Shown in pieces: positions 34,782 to 44,879 of a stretch of 64,000 bases of DNA. A program made the translations under genes and the position numbers. The stretch's first letter is position 1, and every line of letters starts with the position of its first letter. The notes beneath the pieces are model-generated. The model saw only the letters and a list, made by a program, of their open reading frames with translations, made no database searches and was not told the origin of the DNA. The stretch lies in assembly GCA_011391595.1 (NCBI GenBank), contig JAABQG010000004.1, positions 1 through 64,000 of the forward strand. Direction: 5' to 3'. The stretch is from Hydrogenophaga sp. Its GTDB lineage: Bacteria; Pseudomonadota; Gammaproteobacteria; Burkholderiales; Burkholderiaceae_C.

Positions 34782-35990
34782 TCAGACGCGTTCGAAAATC
34801 CCTGCAGCGCCTTGCCCCATGCCCACGCACATCGTGACCATGCCGTAGCGCTTATTGTGCCGCTGCAAGGCATGCACCACTGTCGCAGAACGGATAGCGC
34901 CAGTCGCCCCCAGCGGGTGCCCCAGTGCAATCGCGCCGCCCATCGGGTTGACCTTCGCCGGGTCCAGGCCCAGGGTGTTCATCACGGCCAGCGACTGCGC
35001 CGCGAAGGCTTCGTTCAGCTCGAACCAGTCGATCTCATCCTGCTTCAGCCCGGCGTAACGCAAGGCCGCCGGAATCGCCTCAATCGGGCCAATGCCCATG
35101 ATGTGTGGCGGCACGCCACGGCTGGCGTAGCTGACAAAACGCGCCAGCGGCTTGAGGCCGAAGCGCTTGACGGCCGCCTCGCTGGCCAAGATCAGCGCAC
35201 CGGCGCCATCCGAGGTCTGCGAGCTGTTGCCCGCCGTGACCGATCCGCGGGCGGCGAACACCGTGCGCAATTTGGCCAGGCCTTCCAGCGTGGTGTCCGG
35301 ACGCGCGCCCTCGTCCAGGGCCACGGTGCGGGAGGTCGCTGTCACTTCGGCCGTTTCCAGATTGACGGTTCGCTCGGTCACCTCCACAGGGGTGATCTCG
35401 GCGGTGAATTCGCCTGCCTTCATCGCGGCTACCGCGCGGCGGTGCGATTCCACGGCAAACGCGTCCTGCGCATCGCGCGAGACTTTCCATTGCCGAGCGA
35501 CCTTTTCGGCCGTCAGACCCATGCCATACGCAATGCCATAGTTCTCCACATCGTCGGTGTTCGCAAAGATGGCGGGCGAGAGGCTGGGCGAGTTGCCCAT
35601 CATCGGCACCATGCTCATGCTCTCGACGCCGGCAGCAATCATGACCTCGGCCTCGCCCACGCGGATGCGGTCAGCCGCCATCTGCACCGCCGACAGGCCA
35701 GAGGCGCAAAAGCGGTTGACCGTGATGCCGCCCACGGTGTTGGGCAGGCCGGCCAGGATGGCGCCGATGCGCGCCACGTTCAGGCCTTGCTGCGCCTCCG
35801 GAATGGCGCAACCGCAGATCACATCCTCGATACTCTTCGGATCGAGGCCCGGCACCTGCGCCAGCGCGGCACGCAAGGCCGAGGCCAGCAGGTCGTCTGG
35901 GCGGGTGTTGCGAAAGTAGCCTTTGTGCGAACGCCCGATCGGCGTGCGGGTGGCGGCAACGATATAGGCTTCCTGGACTTGTTTGCTCAT
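34782..35990 (-). CDS. fadA: acetyl-CoA C-acyltransferase (3-ketoacyl-CoA thiolase)
   Basis: This thiolase of 402 residues cleaves 3-ketoacyl-CoA with CoA. The acyl-accepting cysteine is Cys95 in VNRFCASGLSAVQ. The catalytic His is in GGAIALGHPLGATGAIR and the second cysteine in MCVGMGQGAAGIFE near the C-terminus. It forms an operon with fadB (upstream, one DUF4442 gene between) and acts as the thiolase of the beta-oxidation complex. Confidence 0.94.
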   Translation of the reverse strand: MSKQVQEAYIVAATRTPIGRSHKGYFRNTRPDDLLASALRAALAQVPGLDPKSIEDVICGCAIPEAQQGLNVARIGAILAGLPNTVGGITVNRFCASGLSAVQMAADRIRVGEAEVMIAAGVESMSMVPMMGNSPSLSPAIFANTDDVENYGIAYGMGLTAEKVARQWKVSRDAQDAFAVESHRRAVAAMKAGEFTAEITPVEVTERTVNLETAEVTATSRTVALDEGARPDTTLEGLAKLRTVFAARGSVTAGNSSQTSDGAGALILASEAAVKRFGLKPLARFVSYASRGVPPHIMGIGPIEAIPAALRYAGLKQDEIDWFELNEAFAAQSLAVMNTLGLDPAKVNPMGGAIALGHPLGATGAIRSATVVHALQRHNKRYGMVTMCVGMGQGAAGIFERV

Positions 35991-36013
35991 GGTTTTTTCC
36001 TCTTGCGCCGGAT

Positions 36014-36517
36014 TCAGCGCTTGCGCGGGCCGGAAGGAATCCAGGCCCAGATAAATTCACACTCGACCGGGTTGACGCCGGCATCATCGGTCACGACCAC
36101 CGACACACTCAGCTCGCCCTTATCGCTGGCCTGCATCGCCACCTGCTGGTCCGGCGTCAACTCCGCCACCGCCCGCAGCGAGCCTGTGGCGCGCTTGCGA
36201 AACGCCATCTTCAGTTCCTTAGCCACGGGCACACAGTCGTCGCGCACATTCATGCCCACGACCATCCCCGTCGCCGTCTCGGCCAGCAGGTTCATGGCCG
36301 AGGCGTGCACGCCCTGCAGGTGGTTTTGCACGCGGGGCTGGTTGGCGATCGCCACCTCGACGCGCTGCGGCGTCATTTCGACGAAGTTCAGCCTGGCCGT
36401 CCCGGTGAAGGGCACGGCGCGGCGCAGCACCAGGTTGCGCACCCAGGGCCGCAGAAAACCCGGCACCTCGGACAGCCTGCCGAGCTGACGTTGCATGCGG
36501 TTGGGAGAATGGTCCAT
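36014..36517 (-). CDS. DUF4442 hotdog-fold protein (putative thioesterase)
   Basis: This 167-residue hotdog protein lies between fadA and fadB on the same strand. The segment QNHLQGVHASAMNLLAETATGM corresponds to the catalytic-helix region, and VVTDDAGVNPVECEFIWAW is the closing strand. Members are suspected acyl-CoA thioesterases but no activity is established. It is the third hotdog gene in this island, after 29189 and 33868. Confidence 0.82.
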   Translation of the reverse strand: MDHSPNRMQRQLGRLSEVPGFLRPWVRNLVLRRAVPFTGTARLNFVEMTPQRVEVAIANQPRVQNHLQGVHASAMNLLAETATGMVVGMNVRDDCVPVAKELKMAFRKRATGSLRAVAELTPDQQVAMQASDKGELSVSVVVTDDAGVNPVECEFIWAWIPSGPRKR

Positions 36518-36553
36518 TTGATCAGTTGGGGACAGAGCTGGCCCACACGGTCG

Positions 36554-38953
36554 TTAGTTACGAACCGGCTTCCCGGTGGACAACATACCCATGATGCGTT
36601 CCTGTGTCTTGGGATGCTCCAGCAACGAGCAGAACGCGCGGCGCTCCAGCGTCATCAGATATTCCTCGTTCACCAGCGTGCCGGCCTCCACGTCGCCGCC
36701 GGTCACCACGTTGGCGATCAGGCTGGCAATGTGGAAATCGTGCTGGCTAATGAAGCCACCGTCGCGCATGTTGACCAGTGAGCCCAGGATGGTGGCTTTC
36801 CCGCTGCGGCCGGCCACCGGGAACTGGCGCTTGTGCGGCGCGCGATAGCCGCCCTGATACAAGGCCTTCGCCTCGTTGAGCGCCACGAACAGCAGTTCGT
36901 CCTTATGAGGCACGATCACGTCGCTGTCCATCAGATAGCCGAGCTTGCGCGATTCCAGCGCGCTGGTGCCCACCTTGGCCATCGCGGCGGCGGTGAAGCC
37001 TTCGGTCAAGAAGGGCAGCAGGTCCTTGCCGGTGCTGCTGGCCGCATTCTCGGCAGCGCGCCGGGCAATGTAGGTCAGGCCGCCGGCGCCGGGCACCAGG
37101 CCCACGCCCACTTCCACCAGACCGACGTAACTCTCCATGTGCACCACGCGGCGGGCCGAGTGCACCGCCATTTCGCAGCCGCCACCCAGGGCCAGCCCGC
37201 GCACCGCCGAAACCACCGGCACGTTCGCGTAGCGCAGCCGGCGCATGACGCGCTGCAGTTCGGCCACGGCCTCGTCGATCGCGGCGGCCCCGCCCATCAT
37301 GAAGCCGGGCAGCATGGCCTGCAGATCGGCGCCAGCGCTGAAGGGCTCGTCGCCGGACCAGATCACCACGCCCTGGTAGCTCTTTTCGGCCAGCTCAACC
37401 GCCATTTCCAGGCCCGCTGTCACTTCCATGCTGATCGCGTGCATCTTGGTCTTGATGCTGGCAATGACGATGGCGTCGTCCAGCGTCCACAGGCGGATCG
37501 CATCGTCTTCGAACAGCGTCGTGCCGGCCGTGCGGAAGTCGGGCAGGGTCTCACCGCGCAGCGCCTCTGGGAAATGCTGGCGCGCATAGACGGGGAGCGC
37601 GCGGCGCGCCACGAATTCACCTTTCGACGCGCTCCATGAGCCCTTGGCGGTGTGCACGCCAGCGGCCTCGGCCACCGGGCCCTTGAACACCCATGCGGGC
37701 AGCGGCGTGTTGCACAGCGCCTTGCCGGCGTCGATGTCTTCCTGCACCATCGTCGCCACGTCGAGCCAGCCGGCTTCCTGCCACAGTTCGAACGGACCCT
37801 GCTGCATGCCGAAACCCCAGCGCATCGCCTGGTCCACATCGCGCGCGTTGTCGGCGATCGTGCCCAGATGCACCGCGGCATAGTGGAAGCCGTTGCGCAG
37901 GATGGCCCAGAGGAACTGGCCCTGCGGGCCTTCGCTGTTGCGCAACAGGCGCAGGCGCTCGCCAGCCGGCTTCTTCAGCATACGGCCGTACACCTCATCG
38001 GCCTTGGCGCCGCCCGGCACGTATTCCTCGCTGTCCAGTTCGAAGCGCAGCACGTCGCGCCCGACCTTCTTGTAAAAGCCAGCCTTGGTCTTCTGGCCCA
38101 GGTTGCCGAGTTCCAGCAGCTTCTTGAGCACGGCGGGCGTGCCGAAGCTGCCATAGAAAGGATCGGTCTCCAACGTCAGGTTGTCCTGCAAGGTCTTGAT
38201 CACGTGCGTCAGCGTGTCCAGGCCCACCACGTCGGCGGTGCGGAAGGTGCCCGAACTGGCGCGGCCGAGCTTCTTGCCGGTCAGGTCGTCGACCACATCC
38301 CAGGTCAGTCCGAAATTCTCGACCTCCTTCATTGTGGCCAGCATGCCGGCGATGCCGACGCGGTTGGCCACGAAGTTCGGCGTGTCGTGCGCGCGCACCA
38401 CGCCCTTGCCCAGGCCGCTGGTCACAAAGGTTTCCAGGTCGTCCAGGATCTGCGGATCGGTGGTGGGGGTGTTGATCAGCTCCACCAGCGTCATGTAGCG
38501 CGGCGGGTTGAAGAAGTGGATGCCGCAAAAGCGCGGCTTGAATGCCTCGGGCAGCGCCTCGCTGAGCGCCGTGATCGACAGGCCCGAAGTGTTGGACGCG
38601 ACGATCGCGTGTGGCGCAACGAAGGGCGCGATCTTCTGGTACAGGTCGCGCTTCCAGTCCATTCGCTCGGCGATGGCTTCAATGATGAGGTCGCAGTCAA
38701 GCAACTGCGCCATGTGCTCCTCATAGTTGGCCTGGCCGATCAGCACGGCGTCATCGGCCACGCCCAGCGGCGAGGGCTTGAGTTTTTTCAGCCCTTCGAT
38801 GGCGCGGGTGACGATGCCATTTTTCGGGCCCTCCTTGGCAGGCAGATCGAACAGGACCACCTGCACCTTGACGTTGGCCATGTGCGCGGCAATCTGCGCA
38901 CCCATCACGCCTGCGCCGAGCACGGCGACTTTGCGAACTTGGAATCTCGACAT
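36554..38953 (-). CDS. fadB: 3-hydroxyacyl-CoA dehydrogenase/enoyl-CoA hydratase, dehydrogenase-first fusion
   Basis: This 799-residue bifunctional beta-oxidation enzyme begins with the NAD-binding fold (KVAVLGAGVMGAQIAAHMAN) and a 3-hydroxyacyl-CoA dehydrogenase domain (IEAIAERMDWKRDLYQKIAPF; HFFNPPRYMTLVE). The hydratase domain follows in the C-terminal half with EPFSAGADLQAM and RGLALGGGCEMAVHSAR. This order is opposite to E. coli FadB and is like FadN-type proteins. A C/G hairpin and GGAG precede the start. It partners the thiolase encoded downstream. Confidence 0.93.
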   Translation of the reverse strand: MSRFQVRKVAVLGAGVMGAQIAAHMANVKVQVVLFDLPAKEGPKNGIVTRAIEGLKKLKPSPLGVADDAVLIGQANYEEHMAQLLDCDLIIEAIAERMDWKRDLYQKIAPFVAPHAIVASNTSGLSITALSEALPEAFKPRFCGIHFFNPPRYMTLVELINTPTTDPQILDDLETFVTSGLGKGVVRAHDTPNFVANRVGIAGMLATMKEVENFGLTWDVVDDLTGKKLGRASSGTFRTADVVGLDTLTHVIKTLQDNLTLETDPFYGSFGTPAVLKKLLELGNLGQKTKAGFYKKVGRDVLRFELDSEEYVPGGAKADEVYGRMLKKPAGERLRLLRNSEGPQGQFLWAILRNGFHYAAVHLGTIADNARDVDQAMRWGFGMQQGPFELWQEAGWLDVATMVQEDIDAGKALCNTPLPAWVFKGPVAEAAGVHTAKGSWSASKGEFVARRALPVYARQHFPEALRGETLPDFRTAGTTLFEDDAIRLWTLDDAIVIASIKTKMHAISMEVTAGLEMAVELAEKSYQGVVIWSGDEPFSAGADLQAMLPGFMMGGAAAIDEAVAELQRVMRRLRYANVPVVSAVRGLALGGGCEMAVHSARRVVHMESYVGLVEVGVGLVPGAGGLTYIARRAAENAASSTGKDLLPFLTEGFTAAAMAKVGTSALESRKLGYLMDSDVIVPHKDELLFVALNEAKALYQGGYRAPHKRQFPVAGRSGKATILGSLVNMRDGGFISQHDFHIASLIANVVTGGDVEAGTLVNEEYLMTLERRAFCSLLEHPKTQERIMGMLSTGKPVRN

Positions 38954-38969
38954 TCACTTTTCTCCGTTT

Positions 38970-38990
38970 CCCCTTCCCGGCGGGAAGGGG
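38970..38990 (-). promoter_or_regulatory. hairpin in the gap before fadB
   Basis: CCCCTTCCC and GGGAAGGGG are perfect 9-bp arms around a GGC loop. On the minus strand it lies between the DUF2147 stop and the GGAG of fadB, with a purine run (AAACGGAGAAAAG) after it. No T-run follows, so it is more likely an mRNA stabiliser or processing site than a terminator. Confidence 0.5.
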
Positions 38991-39000
38991 CCCTACACAC

Positions 39001-39438
39001 TTACTCCACGCGCAACCAGACCTGGGTGCGATAGAACGGTCCGATGTAGCCGCGCATCTCCAGTTTCTTGCCGCCATCGACAGGCTTGAGCCGCGCCTTG
39101 TAGACCTTGCCGTTGTTCGGGTCGAGGATGTCGCCCCCGTCCCAGATGCCCTTGTCGTCGGCGCTGGCCTTGATGTTGCGGATGATGGTCATGCCCAGCA
39201 CCGGCTTGTCCTTGCGCTCGTCGGTGCACTTTTCGCAGACATCGTCGAGCTTGGTCGTCGGGTCCAGAAACTTGTCGACCGTGCCGCTGAAAACCCCATT
39301 GACGTCCTTGATGCGGACCAGGGACTTCTCCTTCTTGGTCTCGTCGTCGATCGTCTTCCACAAGCCCGCAGGCGACATCTGGGCGAAGGCGGATGCCGAT
39401 GTTGCTACAAACAAGATAGCTGCCAATGACCTTTTCAT
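39001..39438 (-). CDS. DUF2147 secreted protein
   Basis: This 145-residue protein has a signal peptide ending ASAFAQ at about residue 20. The mature part starts MSPAGLWKTIDDETKKEKSLVRI, with VGDIL-like strands (GIWDGGDILDPNNGKVYKARL) typical of DUF2147. It has a Cys pair in DVCEKCTDE. Members are periplasmic beta-barrel-like proteins of unknown role that often accompany fadE/fadB in this family. It sits between fadE and fadB. Confidence 0.87.
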   Translation of the reverse strand: MKRSLAAILFVATSASAFAQMSPAGLWKTIDDETKKEKSLVRIKDVNGVFSGTVDKFLDPTTKLDDVCEKCTDERKDKPVLGMTIIRNIKASADDKGIWDGGDILDPNNGKVYKARLKPVDGGKKLEMRGYIGPFYRTQVWLRVE

Positions 39439-39482
39439 GATGGTTTATCCTCGATTTTGTTAGATGTTTCGTGCTATCGCAC

Positions 39483-41279
39483 TCAGGCGAGCGCCAACTC
39501 AGTGTCCATCAACACCCTGGAGCCCGCACGCGCCGTGCGCATCAGCGTGGCGGTCTCGGGGAACAGCTTGGCAAAGTAGAAGCGCGCCGTCTGCAGCTTG
39601 GCGGGGTAGAACGGGTCGGTGTTGCCGGCAGCGATCTCGCGCAGCGCCACCTGCGCCATGCGGGCGAAGAAGTAACCGAACACCAGGTGCCCGGCCACGC
39701 GCAGGTAATCCACGGCAGCGGCGCCCACTTCATCGGCGTTCTGGAAACCCTTGAAACCGATTTCGGTGGTGAACTTGGTGATCTGCTCGCCCAGCACGGC
39801 GATCGGCGTGATGAACTCGGCCATTTTCTCGTTCACGCCCTCCTCGGCCACCAGCGCGCCCACCAGTTTGCCGAACTTCTTCAGCGTGGCGCCGTTGTTG
39901 CCCAGCACCTTGCGGCCCAGCAGGTCCAGGCTCTGGATGGTGTTGGTGCCTTCATAGATCATGTTGATGCGCGCATCGCGCACAAACTGCTCCATGCCCC
40001 ATTCCTTGATGTAGCCGTGGCCGCCATAGACCTGCTGGCACATCGTGGTGGCCTGCCAGCCGTTGTCGGTGAGGAAGGCCTTGACGATGGGCGTGAGCAA
40101 CGAAAGCATCTCGTCGCTGTCCTTGCGCACCTTCTCGTCCGGGTGGTAGTGCGACTTCTCCAGCAGCACCGAGCAGAAGATCGCCAGTGCGCGCCCACCT
40201 TCGGCATAAGCCTTGGCGGTCAGCAGCATCTTGCGCACGTCCGGGTGCACGATGATCGGATCGGCCGGCTTGTCCTTGGCCTTGGGGCCGGACAGGCTGC
40301 GCATCTGGATGCGCTCCTTGGCGTAGGCCAGCGCGTTCTGGTAGGCCACCTCGGTCAGGCCCAGCGACTGGTTTCCAACGCCCAGGCGCGCGGCGTTCAT
40401 CATCACGAACATGCCCTGCATGCCTTTGTTGGGCTGGCCGACCATCGTGCCGACGGCGCCGTCCAGCACGATCTGCGCGGTGGCGCTGGCCTTGATGCCC
40501 ATCTTGTGCTCCAGGCCGCCGCAATACACGGTGTTACGCGCGCCCAGGCTGCCGTCCTTGTTCACCAGGAACTTGGGCACGACGAACAGGCTCACGCCCT
40601 TGATGCCGGGGGGCGCATCGGGAAGGCGGGCCAGCACCAGGTGGATGATGTTGTCGGTCATGTCATGCTCGCCGGCGCTGATGAAGATCTTCTCGCCGGT
40701 GATCTTGTAGGTGCCATCGGGCTGCGGCTCGGCCTTGGTGCGCATCAGGCCCAGGTCGGTGCCGCAATGCGGTTCGGTCAGGCACATGGTGCCGGTCCAT
40801 TCGCCACCGACCATCTTGCCCAGGTAGGTCTGCTTCTGCTCGTCTGTGCCGTGCATGTGCAGCGAAGCATAGGCGCCGTGCGTGAGGCCGGGGTACATGG
40901 TCCAAGCCTGGTTGGCCGAGTTCATCATCTCGTAGAAACACTGGTTCACCACCAGCGGCAGGCCCTGGCCACCGAACTCGGGGTCGCTGCTCAGCGCCGG
41001 CCAGCCGGCGGCCACGTACTGCTCGTAAGCGGCCTTGAAGCCTGCAGGCGTGGTGACTTCATGCGTGACGGTGTCGAGCTTGCAGCCCTCGGTGTCGCCG
41101 CTGATGTTGAGCGGAAAGATCACGTCGGTGGCGAACTTGCCGGCCTCTTCGAGCACTGCGTTGATGGTGTCCGCATCGATCTCAGCATGCCTGGGCATGG
41201 CCTGGAAGTCATTGGTGACATTGAACACTTCGTGCATCAGAAATTGCATGTCGCGCAAGGGCGGGGTGTAGGTGGGCAT
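39483..41279 (-). CDS. long-form acyl-CoA dehydrogenase
   Basis: This 598-residue protein belongs to the long acyl-CoA dehydrogenases (DmdC-like group) with a C-terminal extra domain. Features are MCLTEPHCGTDLGLMRTKA and GEKIFISAGEHDMTDNI in the flavin region, and a CQQVYGGHGYIKEWGMEQFVRDARI block with the catalytic region after it. Related enzymes act on long-chain or 3-methylmercaptopropionyl-CoA; substrate here is unproven. It is the first enzyme of the island after a TetR gene upstream. Confidence 0.91.
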   Translation of the reverse strand: MPTYTPPLRDMQFLMHEVFNVTNDFQAMPRHAEIDADTINAVLEEAGKFATDVIFPLNISGDTEGCKLDTVTHEVTTPAGFKAAYEQYVAAGWPALSSDPEFGGQGLPLVVNQCFYEMMNSANQAWTMYPGLTHGAYASLHMHGTDEQKQTYLGKMVGGEWTGTMCLTEPHCGTDLGLMRTKAEPQPDGTYKITGEKIFISAGEHDMTDNIIHLVLARLPDAPPGIKGVSLFVVPKFLVNKDGSLGARNTVYCGGLEHKMGIKASATAQIVLDGAVGTMVGQPNKGMQGMFVMMNAARLGVGNQSLGLTEVAYQNALAYAKERIQMRSLSGPKAKDKPADPIIVHPDVRKMLLTAKAYAEGGRALAIFCSVLLEKSHYHPDEKVRKDSDEMLSLLTPIVKAFLTDNGWQATTMCQQVYGGHGYIKEWGMEQFVRDARINMIYEGTNTIQSLDLLGRKVLGNNGATLKKFGKLVGALVAEEGVNEKMAEFITPIAVLGEQITKFTTEIGFKGFQNADEVGAAAVDYLRVAGHLVFGYFFARMAQVALREIAAGNTDPFYPAKLQTARFYFAKLFPETATLMRTARAGSRVLMDTELALA

Positions 41280-41348
41280 GTGAGGGCTCCTTAAGAATCA
41301 ACAGACAAATCAAAGAAAAACGCGGGCAAACCATGGGTTCTGCCTGGT

Positions 41349-42026
41349 TCATGGCGCACTGCCATAGCGTGAAATAAGGTGGTCGAAGCCGGTGGTGGCA
41401 CGCGCCACGGAACCCGGGTTCTTCAAAAATCGGGCTTCATAGTGCAACGCCAGGATCAACGCATGGATCTCGAACGCCACCTGTTGCTCGTCGGCATCCG
41501 CACGCAGGTGGCCGGCCTGCTGTGCCTGCACTACGGCGCGGTTCATGGCGGCCAGCCAGATGTTGACCGACTGCGCCAGAGCGTCACGCACAGGACCCGG
41601 ACGGTCGTCAAACTCCACAGCGCCGCTGATGTAGATGCAACCTGAATCCAGTTCAGCCGAAGTGCGTTTCATCCAGTTGGCAAACATTGCACGCAGTCGC
41701 GGCAGGCCGCGCTCCAGACGCATGGCCGGAAAGAACACCTCGTCCTCAAAACGGGTGTGGTACTCGCGAATGACAGAAATCTGCAGTTCCTCGCGCGAGC
41801 CGAAGTGGGCAAAAACGCCCGACTTGCTCATGCCAGTGACTTCCGCCAGCGCCCCGATGCTCAAGCCCTCCAGGCCAACCTGCGTGGCCAGTCCCAGCGC
41901 CGCATCGACAATGGCCGCCTTGGTCTGCTGCCCCTTGAGCAAGGCACGGCCGTCACGACCTCCGTCGCGGGACAGGTCCTTGCTACGGAGCGTTTGCGGT
42001 TTGCTGAAGGGCGAGGCGATCGACAT
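41349..42026 (-). CDS. TetR-family regulator at the head of the beta-oxidation island
   Basis: This 225-residue protein has the HTH at about residues 32-80: TKAAIVDAALGLATQVGLEGLSIGALAEVTGMSKSG on to VFAHFGSREEL. The C-terminal domain is of the TetR_C group seen in acyl-CoA regulators. The start was set at ATG 42026; a TTG one codon earlier is not needed. A candidate operator lies at 42041-42063, 15 bp upstream. It is likely to repress itself and the fadE-fadB-fadA series downstream. Confidence 0.88.
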   Translation of the reverse strand: MSIASPFSKPQTLRSKDLSRDGGRDGRALLKGQQTKAAIVDAALGLATQVGLEGLSIGALAEVTGMSKSGVFAHFGSREELQISVIREYHTRFEDEVFFPAMRLERGLPRLRAMFANWMKRTSAELDSGCIYISGAVEFDDRPGPVRDALAQSVNIWLAAMNRAVVQAQQAGHLRADADEQQVAFEIHALILALHYEARFLKNPGSVARATTGFDHLISRYGSAP

Positions 42027-42040
42027 CAAAGGCAGAAAAT

Positions 42041-42063
42041 AAAACGAACGATCGTGCTATTTT
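42041..42063 (-). promoter_or_regulatory. candidate TetR operator (ACGATCGT-centred dyad)
   Basis: The centre ACGATCGT is a perfect 8-bp palindrome, flanked by AAAA and TTTT arms. About 8 of the 11 inner base pairs are symmetric. It lies 15-37 bp upstream of the TetR start, where a repressor would block transcription. Acyl-CoA-responsive TetR proteins often use such centres; this last point is from memory. Confidence 0.55.
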
Positions 42064-42299
42064 GCAGCAATTTCCGCTCCTGCATTGCCCACCGGCGTGT
42101 TCTAGAGATATGAATCTAGCCGATGCAAGGGTAAACCCGAGCTACCGTGCAGTCGACGGCAAAGATGACATGGTGGACCGAGGCGCCATAAATCAGGACG
42201 CGCCACGGCTCGATTTTGGCTTTGACGACGTCGGTCCTGAATCGAGGAGGAAACAGCACGGGTCCGGCCCCGGAGGGCTGGAGAATGCCAGCTGACTGA
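42064..42299. other. intergenic stretch without a supported gene
   Basis: This 236-bp region separates the TetR gene from slmA. It holds small open frames on both strands, one starting at ATG 42110, but none has a convincing ribosome binding site or similarity. I see no terminator with a T-run. It may contain a decayed gene. Confidence 0.4.
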
Positions 42300-42941
42300 T
42301 TACAGCATTCGGGCCAAGCTGGCTTCGAGATTCTCCGATGGCAAGCGCTTGAAACCCGATCGCGCAAAGCGCTGCAGACGGCCAACCGCAAACGCCGTGA
42401 GCACCGAAGCCTGAACCTGAGCATCCACGCCGGGCATCGCCGATGCACTGGCTACGGCCACTTCACGCAAGGTCTGGCGCAAGCTTGCCTCGATCTTGTC
42501 AAAAAACAGGTTCATGCGCTGCTGCAGGCGCTCGTTCTCATAGACCAGTGCATCGCCCACCATCACGCGCGCCATGCCTGGGTTTTTCTCTCCGAATTGC
42601 AGCAGCATCCCGACCACCCGGGCCGCCTGAGCCGCGCCCGCCGTTTCGCGCTCGGTGATCTGGTTGACCAGCGAGAAAACCGACTGCTCAATGAACTCGA
42701 TCAGTCCCTCGAACATCTGGGCTTTGCTGGCAAAGTGCCTGTACAACGCCGCCTCGCTGACACCCAGTCGGGCCGCCAGGGACGCGGTGGTGATGCGTTC
42801 GCTCCCGGGTTGCTCCAGCATGGTCGCCAGCGCCTGCAGGATCTGCACGCGCCGCTCGCCAGGCTTGGGTCGTTTACGCGCAGGCACCTCGGCTTCAATG
42901 ACGGTGGGCTCGGTGGCGGAACGGGGCTCGAAGTCAGGCAT
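42300..42941 (-). CDS. slmA: nucleoid occlusion factor SlmA (TetR fold)
   Basis: SlmA binds specific chromosomal sites and blocks FtsZ assembly over the nucleoid. The protein has the helix-turn-helix segment PGSERITTASLAARLGVSEAALYRHFASKAQM and the SlmA-type body FEGLIEFIEQSVFSLVNQI, QFGEKNPGMARVMVGDALV and FDKIEASLRQTLREV. The ATG at 42941 was used; a GTG at 42977 with GGAG four nt upstream would add 12 residues. Its position just downstream of argB is common in Burkholderiales. Confidence 0.9.
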   Translation of the reverse strand: MPDFEPRSATEPTVIEAEVPARKRPKPGERRVQILQALATMLEQPGSERITTASLAARLGVSEAALYRHFASKAQMFEGLIEFIEQSVFSLVNQITERETAGAAQAARVVGMLLQFGEKNPGMARVMVGDALVYENERLQQRMNLFFDKIEASLRQTLREVAVASASAMPGVDAQVQASVLTAFAVGRLQRFARSGFKRLPSENLEASLARML

Positions 42942-43048
42942 GGTGGCGGACGCTGGGGGTTCAAATGATTCTCGCACAGCACTCCATAGGGTTTGTGCGG
43001 AGACGCCCGCCGGGCGGGGCGGTCAAGCAATGATCCGCCACCTCGCCG

Positions 43049-44094
<1,046 letters not shown>

Positions 44095-44170
44095 GTTATA
44101 TTTTAAAAGTCAGCTGGCGAGCAGGTTTGTTCGATGGCGATTTTCTACTACAACTTATCTGGAGGCCATG

Positions 44171-44749
44171 ATGGTCAAAAAACTGCAGAAAAAATCGAGC
44201 ACCCCCAAGAAATCTCCCGTCTTGCTGAAAGGTACTGTCAAGGATTCCGCCCAGCAGATCTGGCAGGCAGGCTTGGGTGCATTCACCAAAGCCCAGTCCG
44301 AAGGTGGCAAGGTGTTCGAGACGCTGGTCAAGGAAGGCGTGTCGATCCAGCGCAAGACGCAAGCTGCGGCCGAGGAAAGAATTACGGAGGCGACCAGCAA
44401 GATGGCCAACATGGCCACCGGCATCACAACCAAGGCAACCGGTCAGTGGGACAAGCTGGAGAACATTTTTGAAGAGCGCGTCGCAAAAGCATTGAACAAG
44501 CTCGGCGTGCCTTCTTCCAAGGATGTGGATGCATTGATCGCCCGTATCGACGAACTGAACAAGAGCGTGCAGAAACTTTCGGCGAAAGCGCCTGCAACGG
44601 TCAAGGCGGCGGCACCTCGCAAGCCTGCGGCCAAGGCGGCACTGAAGTCCTCCAGCAAGGCGCGTAGCGGCGCTGCAAAGGCTGCACCCAAGCGTGCGCC
44701 TGCCCGCAAGGCCGTTGCCCCTAGCAAGACGGAAGCTGTTGCAGCGTAA
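44171..44749 (+). CDS. phaF: PhaF/PhaI-type phasin with basic C-terminal tail
   Basis: Phasins coat PHA granules and, in PhaF, tie them to the nucleoid. The 192-residue protein has an amphipathic N-terminal phasin region (DSAQQIWQAGLGAFTKAQSEGGKVFETLVKEG), a short coiled coil around residues 90-135, and a Lys/Ala/Pro-rich tail from about residue 138 (AAPRKPAAKAALKSSSKAR) like histone H1. Of two adjacent ATGs, 44171 is better placed, 5 nt after GGAGG at 44161-44165. A strong terminator follows. Confidence 0.86.
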   Translation: MVKKLQKKSSTPKKSPVLLKGTVKDSAQQIWQAGLGAFTKAQSEGGKVFETLVKEGVSIQRKTQAAAEERITEATSKMANMATGITTKATGQWDKLENIFEERVAKALNKLGVPSSKDVDALIARIDELNKSVQKLSAKAPATVKAAAPRKPAAKAALKSSSKARSGAAKAAPKRAPARKAVAPSKTEAVAA

Positions 44750-44791
44750 TCCGGCTGACCCCGGATGAAATTCGGGTGGTTTGACACAAGC

Positions 44792-44825
44792 AAAGGGGCG
44801 ACAGGTTCGCCCCTTTCGTTTTTTT
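44792..44825 (+). terminator. Rho-independent terminator after the phasin gene
   Basis: AAAGGGGCGA and TCGCCCCTTT pair over 10 bp around a CAGGT loop, followed by CG and seven T residues. It ends the phasin transcript, making it monocistronic. Confidence 0.9.
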
Positions 44826-44879
44826 GGTGTGCTGCAGTGCAGCACTCTCTCTGTCCTTGAGCGCCTACACTGACCGATC

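Noticed and set aside
42110-42295. A 61-codon frame starting at ATG 42110
   Set aside because: Weak ribosome binding site, no recognisable similarity, and a longer frame exists on the other strand. It is not supported as a gene.
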